From positions 62,001 to 126,000 of the forward strand of contig CAZIGH010000003.1 of assembly GCA_964538625.1 (NCBI GenBank): a stretch of 64,000 nucleotides of DNA. Reading direction: 5' to 3'. The position numbers and the translations under genes are program-made. Position 1 is the stretch's first letter; each line of letters begins with the position of its first letter. This document shows, piece after piece, positions 41,996 through 49,987 of this stretch. This DNA comes from JAEUHM01 sp964538625. Lineage in GTDB: Bacteria > Verrucomicrobiota > Verrucomicrobiia > Verrucomicrobiales > Verrucomicrobiaceae. The notes below the pieces were generated by a model. The model did not search any database, was not told where the DNA came from, and was given only the letters and a program-made list of their open reading frames with translations.

Positions 41996-43735
41996 ATGAA
42001 GTTCGTCTCTCGCTCTCTTTCGTTGCTTCCATGGGTCGGGTTTTCGCTCGCGATGACTCAGGCCGTCGAAATTCCTCCGGGTGGTACGGACATTCGTGGA
42101 GAAGCCCCGCTGCAATCAAGCGCAGGGCAGGCTGTTGGGAAGTCCGAGACCTTGCCAGCCGGGCGACGCATCGCCATTACCACCGCAGACCCCGCCGCAG
42201 CCTACCGGGCCCAGTTCACTGCCCCGCTTCAGGCGTCGGTCGCGAAGGGTGAACACGTGCTCGCACTCATCAAAGCCCGCGTGGTGGGCACTGGATCCGG
42301 CGAGGTGCTGGCCAAGCTGCAACTTCGCGGCGCTCCCTACACCTCTTTCGGCAGCATCGTTGGACTTGGCATTCATCCAGAGTGGACAGAGTTGCCGGTC
42401 GTCTTCACGGCGGATGACGTGGTTCCAGAAAACAAGGCAGCCGTCGCGCTGCTCTGTGCGCATCGTGAGCAGACCATCGAAGTGGAGAGCATTCGCGTGC
42501 TGAAGTATCCCAAGGACACAGACGTGACACGTTTCCCAAAAGCGAAACCCGTGAAGCGAACCTACGAAGGCCGTGAACCCGACGCCGCCTGGCGGAAGGC
42601 TGCGCTCAAGCGCATCGAGCAGCATCGTAAAGCCGACCTGTCTCTTGTGGTGAAGGGCAACGATGGTCAGCCGCTAGCAAACAAAGAAGTGCAGCTTAAA
42701 CTGAAGCGTCATGCGTTCGGATTTGGCTCTGCGGTGGTGGCAAAACGCTTTTCCGGCGAGACGGCGGATGATCAGCGCTACCGGGAGATCGTGGACCGGC
42801 TCTTTAGCATCGTGGTCTTTGAGAACGATCTCAAGGATGGCCAATGGTCGCCGGATTTGGGTGAGGATCGGAAGAAGAAACGGAATGCAGAACTGGAGGC
42901 CGCCTTTGCCTGGCTGGAAGCACGGCGCATTCCGGTACGCGGCCACTACCTCATGCAAGTTCCCACGCCTTACAACTTGCACGGCATCACGGACAATGAG
43001 GAGATCCGTTCCCGCATCCTGGCCAGTGTCCGCGAGCGGCTCGCGTTCGTGAAGGATCGCGTCATCGAGTGGGACGTGATCAACCATCCCATAGCCTGGG
43101 GTGGTGCTGATATGCTCAACAAACGTCCTGGCCTAGAGCATCTGGATCGCGAAGTCTTCAAACTGTCCCGCACGCTCACCACGCTGCCGTTCTTTGTGAA
43201 CGAAGACCAAGTCTTTCGACCCGGACCGCAGTGCGATGACACCTTCACCTACATCCAGGCTCTGAATGAAGCGGGCCTCAAAGTGGCTGGTCTTGGCAAC
43301 CAGGCGCACTTTCACGAGAGCTACCTGCCATCCCCCGAGCACCTGCTGGCCGTGACGGACCGCTTTGCAAAGATCGTGCCGCGACAAGCCATCACTGAGT
43401 TTGATGTTGTCACCACAGAGGATGAAGAACTCGCTGCGGACTACACGCGGGATGTGCTCATAGCCGTGTTCAGCCATCCCGCCTACAGCAGCTTCTTGTT
43501 GTGGGGTTTCTGGGAAGGTTCGCACTGGAAACCCGAAGCCGCCTCATGGAACAAAGACTGGACCATCCGTCCACGCGGTGAGGTTCTGGAAGAATGGATA
43601 GGCAAACGCTGGCACACAGCGGTGACCGCTAAGACCGATGCCGAAGGCCGCGTGTCCTGGCGCGGCTTCCCCGGCTGGTATGAAGTCAGCGGCGAAGGCG
43701 TGGAGGGAATGATGGAAGTGTCGGCGAAGAAGTAG
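41996..43735 (+). CDS. GH10-family (endo-1,4-beta-xylanase-like) protein with altered acid/base residue
   Basis: 579 residues from the ATG at 41996, with a signal peptide (MKFVSRSLSLLPWVGFSLA). Residues about 30-200 form a beta-sandwich carbohydrate-binding-like module. The GH10 barrel spans about 215-530 (KRHAFGFGSAV, RGHYLMQV, GNQAHFHESYL). The nucleophile Glu468 is in ITEFDV, as expected. The acid/base segment reads WDVINHP: the usual Glu after Asn is His364. A small beta domain ends the protein. It lies next to a convergent xylulokinase gene, which supports a xylan or xyloside context, but activity is doubtful without the second Glu. Confidence 0.87.
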   Translation: MKFVSRSLSLLPWVGFSLAMTQAVEIPPGGTDIRGEAPLQSSAGQAVGKSETLPAGRRIAITTADPAAAYRAQFTAPLQASVAKGEHVLALIKARVVGTGSGEVLAKLQLRGAPYTSFGSIVGLGIHPEWTELPVVFTADDVVPENKAAVALLCAHREQTIEVESIRVLKYPKDTDVTRFPKAKPVKRTYEGREPDAAWRKAALKRIEQHRKADLSLVVKGNDGQPLANKEVQLKLKRHAFGFGSAVVAKRFSGETADDQRYREIVDRLFSIVVFENDLKDGQWSPDLGEDRKKKRNAELEAAFAWLEARRIPVRGHYLMQVPTPYNLHGITDNEEIRSRILASVRERLAFVKDRVIEWDVINHPIAWGGADMLNKRPGLEHLDREVFKLSRTLTTLPFFVNEDQVFRPGPQCDDTFTYIQALNEAGLKVAGLGNQAHFHESYLPSPEHLLAVTDRFAKIVPRQAITEFDVVTTEDEELAADYTRDVLIAVFSHPAYSSFLLWGFWEGSHWKPEAASWNKDWTIRPRGEVLEEWIGKRWHTAVTAKTDAEGRVSWRGFPGWYEVSGEGVEGMMEVSAKK

Positions 43736-43787
43736 GCAGCACCTGTTTGGTCTTGCTATAACCCCCGCCCCTGAAAGTCACCCCCTC

Positions 43788-45278
43788 TCACAGCCATCCA
43801 CTCTGTCCGAGGCGCGTGGTGAGTTCCATCTGGCGCTCAAGCTGGGCAGCGTATTGAGCGGCGCGCTTTTTATCCGGCCGGCAGCGGGTTTTTTCATCGA
43901 GCTGCACGAGCTTTTTGCAGAGCTTGTCGTAGCCGAGCTTGCCGCCGGATTGCGCGTGCGCTGCCTGGATGGCACCGCCGAGTGCTGCACCTTCGCTGGT
44001 GGTCAGCGTCACGACTTCCGCATTGAACGCATCCGCCGCGATCTGCCGCCATACGGGGCTCTTGCTGCCGCCGCCGGTGAGACGGATTTCCTTCGGGTTC
44101 ATGCCGAGATCGCGGAAGCGCTTCAAGCCGTAGGCCAGACCCAGCGTGGCGCCCTCCACTGCGGCCCGCGCGATGTGTGCAGGCGTGGTGTTGGTGGTGC
44201 GCATGCCGTGCAGCACACCGGTGCCATTCGGCAGGTTCGGTGTGCGCTCGCCATTGAGATACGGCAGGAACATCAAACCCTCCGCACCCGCAGGAATGCT
44301 TTTCACTGCGGCTTCGAGCTTCTTGTGATCCCAGCCAAACATGGTCCGCACCTGCTCGGTGACTACGGTGACATTCATCGTGCAGACCAGCGGCAGCCAC
44401 TGGTCCGTGCTGTCGCAAAACGCGGCCACCTCGCCCTGGCCATCCACCACCGGTTTGTCCGAGACGCCGTAAAGCGTGCCCGAGGTACCGAAGGAGGCCG
44501 TCACCACTCCGGGCTTGATATTGCCCGTGCCGATCGCGCCCATCATGTTGTCTCCGCCGCCTGCGCTGACGATGACATCCGCGCCGAGCTTCCACTTCTT
44601 GGCCAGTTCGGGACGTAGCGTGCCATGCACCGCCGTGGAGGAACCCAGTTCCGGCAGCATGGAGAGCACGCGCGGGTCAATGAAGTCGCACAGCTCCTTG
44701 CTCCACTCTCTGGTGCGGACGTTGAGGATGCCCATGCCGGAGGCGTCTCCGTATTCCATGCGCTTCACCCCAGTGAGCCAGAAGTTCAGGTAATCATGCG
44801 GCAGCAGGATGGTCTTCACTTTGGCGAAGTTCTTCGGCTCCTTTTGTTTCAGCCACAGCAGCTTCGGAATGGTGTAGCCGGGAAGCATTGCATTGCCTGC
44901 AAGATGGATGATGCCAGGCTGGCCGCCAAACTCATGGGCGAACTCCGCGCACTGGTCCTGCGTGCTGGTATCGCACCACAGCTTCGCCGGGCGTATCACC
45001 TGGTCCTTCGCATCCAGCACCACCAGACCGTGCTGCTGGCCGCTCACGCCGATGCCTTTGATCTCCTTCGCCCGTGTCTTGAGTTTCTTCACACAAGCCG
45101 TCACGCACTTGTCCACCGCATCCACCCAAGTCTGCGGATGCTGCTCCAGGTGCCCGGGTTTCAGGCCCTGGATCAAACCGTAACCCTGCTGCGCGGAGGC
45201 GAGGATTTTGCCCGTGGCGAGGTCCAAAACGATGGCTTTGCTGCTCTGGGTGCCGCTGTCGATGCCGAGAAATAACAT
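43788..45278 (-). CDS. xylB: Xylulokinase
   Basis: 496 residues from the ATG at 45278, the usual length for XylB. FGGY-kinase motifs are present: LGIDSGTQSSKAIVLD (phosphate-1), GVSGQQHGLVVLD with the substrate-contacting QQHG, LWCDTST, GGGDNMMGAIGTG with the catalytic Asp, and GGGSKSPVWRQIAADAF (adenosine loop). It phosphorylates D-xylulose for the pentose phosphate pathway. It converges on the GH10 gene, which fits use of xylose released from a polymer. XylA is not in the window. The 61 codons upstream of the chosen start cross an interspersed repeat and are not coding. Confidence 0.94.
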   Translation of the reverse strand: MLFLGIDSGTQSSKAIVLDLATGKILASAQQGYGLIQGLKPGHLEQHPQTWVDAVDKCVTACVKKLKTRAKEIKGIGVSGQQHGLVVLDAKDQVIRPAKLWCDTSTQDQCAEFAHEFGGQPGIIHLAGNAMLPGYTIPKLLWLKQKEPKNFAKVKTILLPHDYLNFWLTGVKRMEYGDASGMGILNVRTREWSKELCDFIDPRVLSMLPELGSSTAVHGTLRPELAKKWKLGADVIVSAGGGDNMMGAIGTGNIKPGVVTASFGTSGTLYGVSDKPVVDGQGEVAAFCDSTDQWLPLVCTMNVTVVTEQVRTMFGWDHKKLEAAVKSIPAGAEGLMFLPYLNGERTPNLPNGTGVLHGMRTTNTTPAHIARAAVEGATLGLAYGLKRFRDLGMNPKEIRLTGGGSKSPVWRQIAADAFNAEVVTLTTSEGAALGGAIQAAHAQSGGKLGYDKLCKKLVQLDEKTRCRPDKKRAAQYAAQLERQMELTTRLGQSGWL

Positions 45279-45400
45279 GGTGTGGAAGTGGGACTGGTGA
45301 AGAACACGACTACACAGGAAGCCAAAGAAAAAAGCAATGCCGGAAAGCGGCGGTCCGTGACCGATCGCCGACAAATGACGACGGACTTCTCTTTGCACAG

Positions 45401-45433
45401 ACATTCGTGTTCCTTCGTGTCCATTCGTGGTTT
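45401..45433 (+). repeat. Interspersed TTCGTG/TCCATTCGTGGTT repeat, copy B
   Basis: Three consecutive units of the ATTCGTGTTCC type, ending TCCATTCGTGGTT. It is nearly the same as copy A at 1128-1160 (reverse strand). It lies in the 167-bp gap between divergent xylB and the AlkC-like gene, 13 bases before the latter's start codon, so it may form part of its leader. Confidence 0.7.
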
Positions 45434-45445
45434 CATTCGCACCCG

Positions 45446-46543
45446 ATGTCCGCCGAAACACCCGCTCCGCAGCTCAAGCACTGGTTTGATGAAGCCCGCT
45501 ACCGCAGCATCGCCGAGGCAACGCTTTCGCTGGACAGCAGGTTCGACAAACGGCGCTTCCTCAAGCTCACGCTCGACGGGCTGGACGAGCGCTCGCTCAT
45601 GCAACGTCTGCAACAAACCGCCGTCGCGATGGAGCAGAGTTTGCCCGGAAGCTATCGCTCTAAGGTGAAGACCTTGCGCTCGCTCGCCCCCACGCTGGAG
45701 CACGGATTCATCCCCATCTTTTTATGCGACTTCGTGGCCAAGTACGGCCTTGAGGACTTCGACCACTCGCTGGACGCGCTGAAGTTCTTCACCTGCTTCG
45801 GCTCTGCGGAGTTCGCCATCCGGCACTTCCTGGTTAAAGATTTCACCAAAGCGAGGACGGCCATGCTCACCTGGGCTGACGACAAGAACGAACACGTCCG
45901 CCGCCTTGCAAGCGAAGGCATCCGCCCGCGCTTGCCATGGGGATTGCGATTGCAAGGCCTGGTCGAGAACCCGGACCCCATCGCAGCCATCCTGGAGAAG
46001 CTGAAGGCCGATCCGGCGCTGTATGTGCGCAAGTCCGTGGCGAATAATCTCAACGACATCACCAAAGACCATGCGCAGTGGGTCATTGACCGCGTGAGCG
46101 GCTGGGATCGCGAGCACGAAGGCACCGCATGGATCGTGCGCCACGGCTGCCGGACGCTCATCAAGCAAGGGCACAACGATGCATTGAAGCTCTTTGGATT
46201 CGGCGCAGCCCCCAAGCTGGAGGCCGCCATCACCTGCACCCCGGCGAAGCTACGCCTTGGCCAAGTGCTGAGTATCGAGGCCACCCTGTGCTCCACTGCC
46301 CGCAGCATCCAGAGCCTGGCCATCGACTACGTCATGCACTACGCCAGAGCCGGAGGCGCGACCTCGCAGAAGGTCTTCAAGTGGACCGAAACCGAACTCG
46401 CAGCCGGTGCGGTGACCACATTGCAAAAACGCCAGACCATCAAAGACTTCACCACCCGCAAACACCACCCCGGAGTCCACCGCATCGAGCTGCAAGTGAA
46501 CGGCAGGCGGGTGGCGGAGACAGTGTTTGAGTTGAGGAAGTGA
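45446..46543 (+). CDS. AlkC/AlkD-like HEAT-repeat DNA alkylation repair protein with C-terminal Ig-like domain
   Basis: 365 residues from the ATG at 45446; the earlier ATG at 45407 lies inside the interspersed repeat. The N-terminal two-thirds are HEAT-like helical pairs typical of the AlkC/AlkD superfamily: FTCFGSAEFAIRHFLVKD, EHVRRLASEGIRPRLPWG, YVRKSVANNLNDITKDH and WIVRHGCRTLIKQG. The last 100 residues form a beta-rich domain (IDYVMHYARAGG, VFKWTETEL) like the Ig-like domain known in AlkC. These glycosylases remove 3-methyladenine or 3-methylcytosine without flipping the base. It adds to the repair genes in this window (recN, mutS, uvrA). Confidence 0.88.
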   Translation: MSAETPAPQLKHWFDEARYRSIAEATLSLDSRFDKRRFLKLTLDGLDERSLMQRLQQTAVAMEQSLPGSYRSKVKTLRSLAPTLEHGFIPIFLCDFVAKYGLEDFDHSLDALKFFTCFGSAEFAIRHFLVKDFTKARTAMLTWADDKNEHVRRLASEGIRPRLPWGLRLQGLVENPDPIAAILEKLKADPALYVRKSVANNLNDITKDHAQWVIDRVSGWDREHEGTAWIVRHGCRTLIKQGHNDALKLFGFGAAPKLEAAITCTPAKLRLGQVLSIEATLCSTARSIQSLAIDYVMHYARAGGATSQKVFKWTETELAAGAVTTLQKRQTIKDFTTRKHHPGVHRIELQVNGRRVAETVFELRK

Positions 46544-46788
46544 GCGAGTTTCAACCGAGGTGGTTCTTTGCCGCCACATTGAAGCCACGAGCGATTTACC
46601 ACTGCGGATACTGCAACAGAGAAGCGCTGCACGGCGATGACAGCTCCGAGCATCCAGAACGCCAGAAGTTACGACACAAAAACAAACCAAGACAGCAGCC
46701 CTCTGGGCGAGCGTGGCAGCACTGGACCCACACCGCAGGATGCCGGATCCACAGCCTCTTGTCTGCTGGTGACCTCCAACCGCCGTTG

Positions 46789-47586
46789 CTAAAGATGGTC
46801 CGCGAAAAACCTTAGCTGGTCTGCGAGGTGTTTGTGCCAGTAAGTCCACTCGTGAGCGCCGGGATGTTCAGCGTATTCATGGCGTATGTGGGCCTCGGTG
46901 AGTGCTTGGTGAAGAGCGCGGTTTTCTTCAAGGAGAATATCTTCGGTGCCGCAGTCGAAGCGGAAGGGACGCAGTGCGGTCTGCTGGGTGAGGAAGCAGT
47001 CCAGAAGGGAAAGCGGCTTGGTTTCATGCAGAACGTATTCATGACCAGATGCGGCGACGAAGCGCTCCATGTAGTCGAGGCTGGTCACGCTGCTCATGCC
47101 ACTGAAGGCGCGGAATGTGTGAGGGTGAAGCGCACCGAGGCGCAGGGCTCCATAGCCGCCCATGGAGAGGCCAGTGATGAACTTCGGTGATTCGAGCACC
47201 CGCCCATCCAGCAGTGCTGCTGCTGCGGGCACCTCTTCCACGATCCACGTGGCGTAGTCGGCGTCCTGATGTCGCACATAACCTGAGCCGTCTCCAAAGA
47301 GTCCGTCGGATGGCATGGCGAGCATCATGGGTGGCACGTCGTTCTCGCTGATTAGAGCATCCAGGACGCGATGCGCGCCACCCTTTCCCGCCCAAGCCCA
47401 GTGGCTTCCATAGACTCCATGCAGGAGGATGACGAGGGGCAGCATTTTTTCTCGAGCCGCAGAGGCCGGGATGTAGCACGTGAGGTCCGCTCGTCGCCGG
47501 AGTGCTGCGGACTTGACGGTGATTTGGGTGAGACCCGGCGGCATGAACTGGGGATCAGAGATCTCAATGGTGGAAAACGTGGTCAT
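46789..47586 (-). CDS. Esterase D/FrmB-type serine hydrolase
   Basis: 265 residues from the ATG at 47586; the upstream codons to 47712 overlap the divergent gene. No signal peptide. Motifs: LVILLHGVYGSHWAW (oxyanion region), GLSMGGYGAL (nucleophile), DCGTEDILLEEN (Asp) and HPGAHEWTYW (His). This matches the tributyrin esterase/S-formylglutathione hydrolase group (PF00756). It probably cleaves short acyl esters in the cytoplasm. Divergent from the C39-like peptidase with 33 bp between start codons. The 245 bp between it and the AlkC-like gene hold nothing I can name. Confidence 0.9.
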   Translation of the reverse strand: MTTFSTIEISDPQFMPPGLTQITVKSAALRRRADLTCYIPASAAREKMLPLVILLHGVYGSHWAWAGKGGAHRVLDALISENDVPPMMLAMPSDGLFGDGSGYVRHQDADYATWIVEEVPAAAALLDGRVLESPKFITGLSMGGYGALRLGALHPHTFRAFSGMSSVTSLDYMERFVAASGHEYVLHETKPLSLLDCFLTQQTALRPFRFDCGTEDILLEENRALHQALTEAHIRHEYAEHPGAHEWTYWHKHLADQLRFFADHL

Positions 47587-47619
47587 GAGGGCTGCAGCAG
47601 ACTTGCCGAAGGAGAGCGA

Positions 47620-49425
47620 ATGCGCTACACCAAGTTCATGAAGCGGGCTTTCATCTTGGCGGCGAGCGTGGCCGCACTCAGCACAGCCGTTGAGGTGGCT
47701 GCGGCGGAGCACCGTCTCTCGCTTGACGTGAGCGGGTTACTGGATCTGGAGGCGCTGGAGGCGCTGACGCCCGATGGTCTGGAGCAGCGCTACCTGGCAC
47801 CAGGGTTCAAGACCACGCCTTTTGTGACTTGGCTGGATGAGGAGAAGTCAGAGGCGCTTTTCTCCCGCAGGCCGTACTCCAATGTGGAGGTGGCGCTAAC
47901 CTGTCTTCAGGGCACGCTGCCGCTTCAGGAGGCGCGGGTGAAGTTTGAGCGAGGGCATGCGGTGGGAGCGGCATGGATCGTGGGTGAGGCGGAGGTGAAG
48001 GAGGAGAATGCCGAGCGGCTCAAGGCAGCGATGACGGCGGCGTTCGGCGGCATGGCTCCGGTGCGACCACAGGAGCGCATCAGCGGCTGGCGCCGTGAAC
48101 TGGAAGCGGACAGTGTGATGTGGAGATCTGCCGACGCTACGGCGCGGCTGGACCGGGGGCCGGGATTCATAGCGGTGAGTTTCGGCAAGGGTGAGGCTGG
48201 GCTGAATCCGGTGCCTCTTTTGGCAAGGGCCCAAAACCGTGATGCGGAGGAGGATGTGCTTTCATTCTTTGTGCGGCTGGATCCGCTCATGCGGGAGGGT
48301 AGGCTATGGAGCATGACGCAGGATGCACTGGAGCTGGCGGTGCCTGTGCCGAAAGGCCTGCGCGAGTCACCACATTTTAATTGGACGACGCAGAGCAAGG
48401 AGGGGGCGCGCTTTGCGCGGCGCATCTTCAACAACACTCAGCAGGACATTTTGCTCTTCGGTGATGCAGTGCAGGCGGAGGAGGCGCTCATTGATTTCAA
48501 AAATGGGAAGGCGGCCATGCTGACGGTATCCATCCTGAATCGCGGTGACAGCGGAGAGGTGAGCGCCCAGGTGTTTCAGTCATGCTACAAAGCGGCGGGC
48601 CGTGCGCTCGGTACTATGATGGGCAGCGCGCCAAAGCCATTCAAGCCGGCGGGCCGTGGAGTGACCACGGTGGAGGGCTGGGTGTGGAACTCGCCGCACA
48701 GCATCGCCACGCTGGAATACAATGCGGAGGCGATGAAGGGTAAGGTGGAGTTTCTGCGTCTGCGGATGGCACCAGCGAGCGAGAGGAATGCCATTCTGCA
48801 AATCGCCGCCGTCGGCCAGTCTTCTGGTGCGCGGTCTCGCAGCAGTTTGCTAGCATCCGTGCAGCGGAATGCGGTTACCGGGGAGGTGCTGATAGCCGGA
48901 GTGCCCATGGTGGACCAGGGGCAGAAGGGTTATTGCGTGGCCGCCAGTGCGCAGCGGGTGTTCAACTACATGGGCATACCTGGGGATCAGCATGAACTGG
49001 CGCAGGTGATGGGCACCACTGCGAGCGGCGGCACCAGCCTGGCGGAAATGTATGATGCTCTTTCGCGACTGGACAGCCGCTACGGCGCGCGGTTCAGAGC
49101 GGTGAAGGCCAACCGCCCGTTCACTCGAATGACCGTGAAGGAGTTTGAGCGATTCCAGAGGCCTGATCTGATGAAAGTGGTGAAGGAATACATCGACGAA
49201 GGCAAGCCGCTGCTTTGGGCGCTGGACTTGGGCCGTGCCCCAGCGGACCCTGGGCTCCCTCAGCAGGGCGGGGGACACATGCGCCTCATCATCGGGTACA
49301 ACGAGAAGAATCAGGAGGTGATATTCACCGACTCTTGGGGGGCGGGGCATGAGAAAAAACTCATGACTGCACGAGCGGCCGATGCTTGCACGGATGCGCT
49401 GTTTGTCATGGAGCCACGGAGATGA
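47620..49425 (+). CDS. Exported C39-like cysteine peptidase
   Basis: 601 residues from the ATG at 47620, preceded by AGGAG five bases upstream; an ATG at 47638 lacks such a site. The signal peptide is MKRAFILAASVAALSTAVE with a short basic N-terminus. The first 400 residues are not recognised. From about 425 there is a papain-like C39 domain: VPMVDQGQKGYCVAASAQRV with Cys439, GGGHMRLIIGYN with His553, and VIFTDSWGAGH with Asp571. It should act in the periplasm or outside; its target is unknown. Its stop overlaps the start of the DUF4112 gene (ATGA). Confidence 0.8.
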   Translation: MRYTKFMKRAFILAASVAALSTAVEVAAAEHRLSLDVSGLLDLEALEALTPDGLEQRYLAPGFKTTPFVTWLDEEKSEALFSRRPYSNVEVALTCLQGTLPLQEARVKFERGHAVGAAWIVGEAEVKEENAERLKAAMTAAFGGMAPVRPQERISGWRRELEADSVMWRSADATARLDRGPGFIAVSFGKGEAGLNPVPLLARAQNRDAEEDVLSFFVRLDPLMREGRLWSMTQDALELAVPVPKGLRESPHFNWTTQSKEGARFARRIFNNTQQDILLFGDAVQAEEALIDFKNGKAAMLTVSILNRGDSGEVSAQVFQSCYKAAGRALGTMMGSAPKPFKPAGRGVTTVEGWVWNSPHSIATLEYNAEAMKGKVEFLRLRMAPASERNAILQIAAVGQSSGARSRSSLLASVQRNAVTGEVLIAGVPMVDQGQKGYCVAASAQRVFNYMGIPGDQHELAQVMGTTASGGTSLAEMYDALSRLDSRYGARFRAVKANRPFTRMTVKEFERFQRPDLMKVVKEYIDEGKPLLWALDLGRAPADPGLPQQGGGHMRLIIGYNEKNQEVIFTDSWGAGHEKKLMTARAADACTDALFVMEPRR

Positions 49426-49931
49426 GGGAAGAACTCCGAAACGCGGACCCGAGCGCAGGTGAACCCACCGAGCGCGAGATCACCGCACGCATCATCTCCA
49501 AGTGGCTGGATGAACTGATTCGCATTCCGGGGACAAACTTCCGCATCGGCCTAGACCCCATCATGTCCTTCGTGCCGGGCATTGGAGACTTTCTGGCATC
49601 GAGCCTGGGGCTGGTGACCATCATTGAGTCCGTGCGCACCGGAGTAGCACCGTCCGTGGTGGGGCGGATGGGATTGAACATGCTGGTGAATGCGCTGATA
49701 GGAATCGTGCCAGTCATAGGCCCTGCCTTTTCCGCGTTCTTCAAGTCCAACACGCGCAACCTGATGCTACTCCGGCGCTGGCAGGAAGGGGATGCGCATG
49801 AGGTGAGAAAGGGCTCGCGCCTGATGATGGGCATCGTGGTGAGTTTCGCGTTCCTGGTGTTCGGCACGGCACTCATCGGCTGGGGATTCATCTTCTGGTC
49901 GTTCTGGAAGACACTGAGTGGCGGTGGATGA
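49422..49931 (+). CDS. DUF4112 membrane protein
   Basis: 169 residues from the ATG at 49422, overlapping the peptidase stop by four bases. The DUF4112 signature GLDPIMSFVPGIGDFLAS is present, then NALIGIVPVIGPAFSAFF and SNTRNLMLLRRW. A C-terminal membrane helix follows (VVSFAFLVFGTALIGWGFIF). Function unknown in the family. Coupled translation to the C39-like peptidase is unusual and suggests the two act together. Confidence 0.88.
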   Translation: MREELRNADPSAGEPTEREITARIISKWLDELIRIPGTNFRIGLDPIMSFVPGIGDFLASSLGLVTIIESVRTGVAPSVVGRMGLNMLVNALIGIVPVIGPAFSAFFKSNTRNLMLLRRWQEGDAHEVRKGSRLMMGIVVSFAFLVFGTALIGWGFIFWSFWKTLSGGG

Positions 49932-49987
49932 TTCCCCCCGCAATCCGTGGTGTTCTTTCTGCGAAGCCATGGTTTACTGCCGGATTC

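Noticed and set aside
46540..46815. A 91-codon forward ORF after the AlkC-like gene.
   Set aside because: Composition (Arg, Gln, His rich) is unlike neighbouring proteins, it has no motif, and it runs into the 3' end of the convergent esterase.
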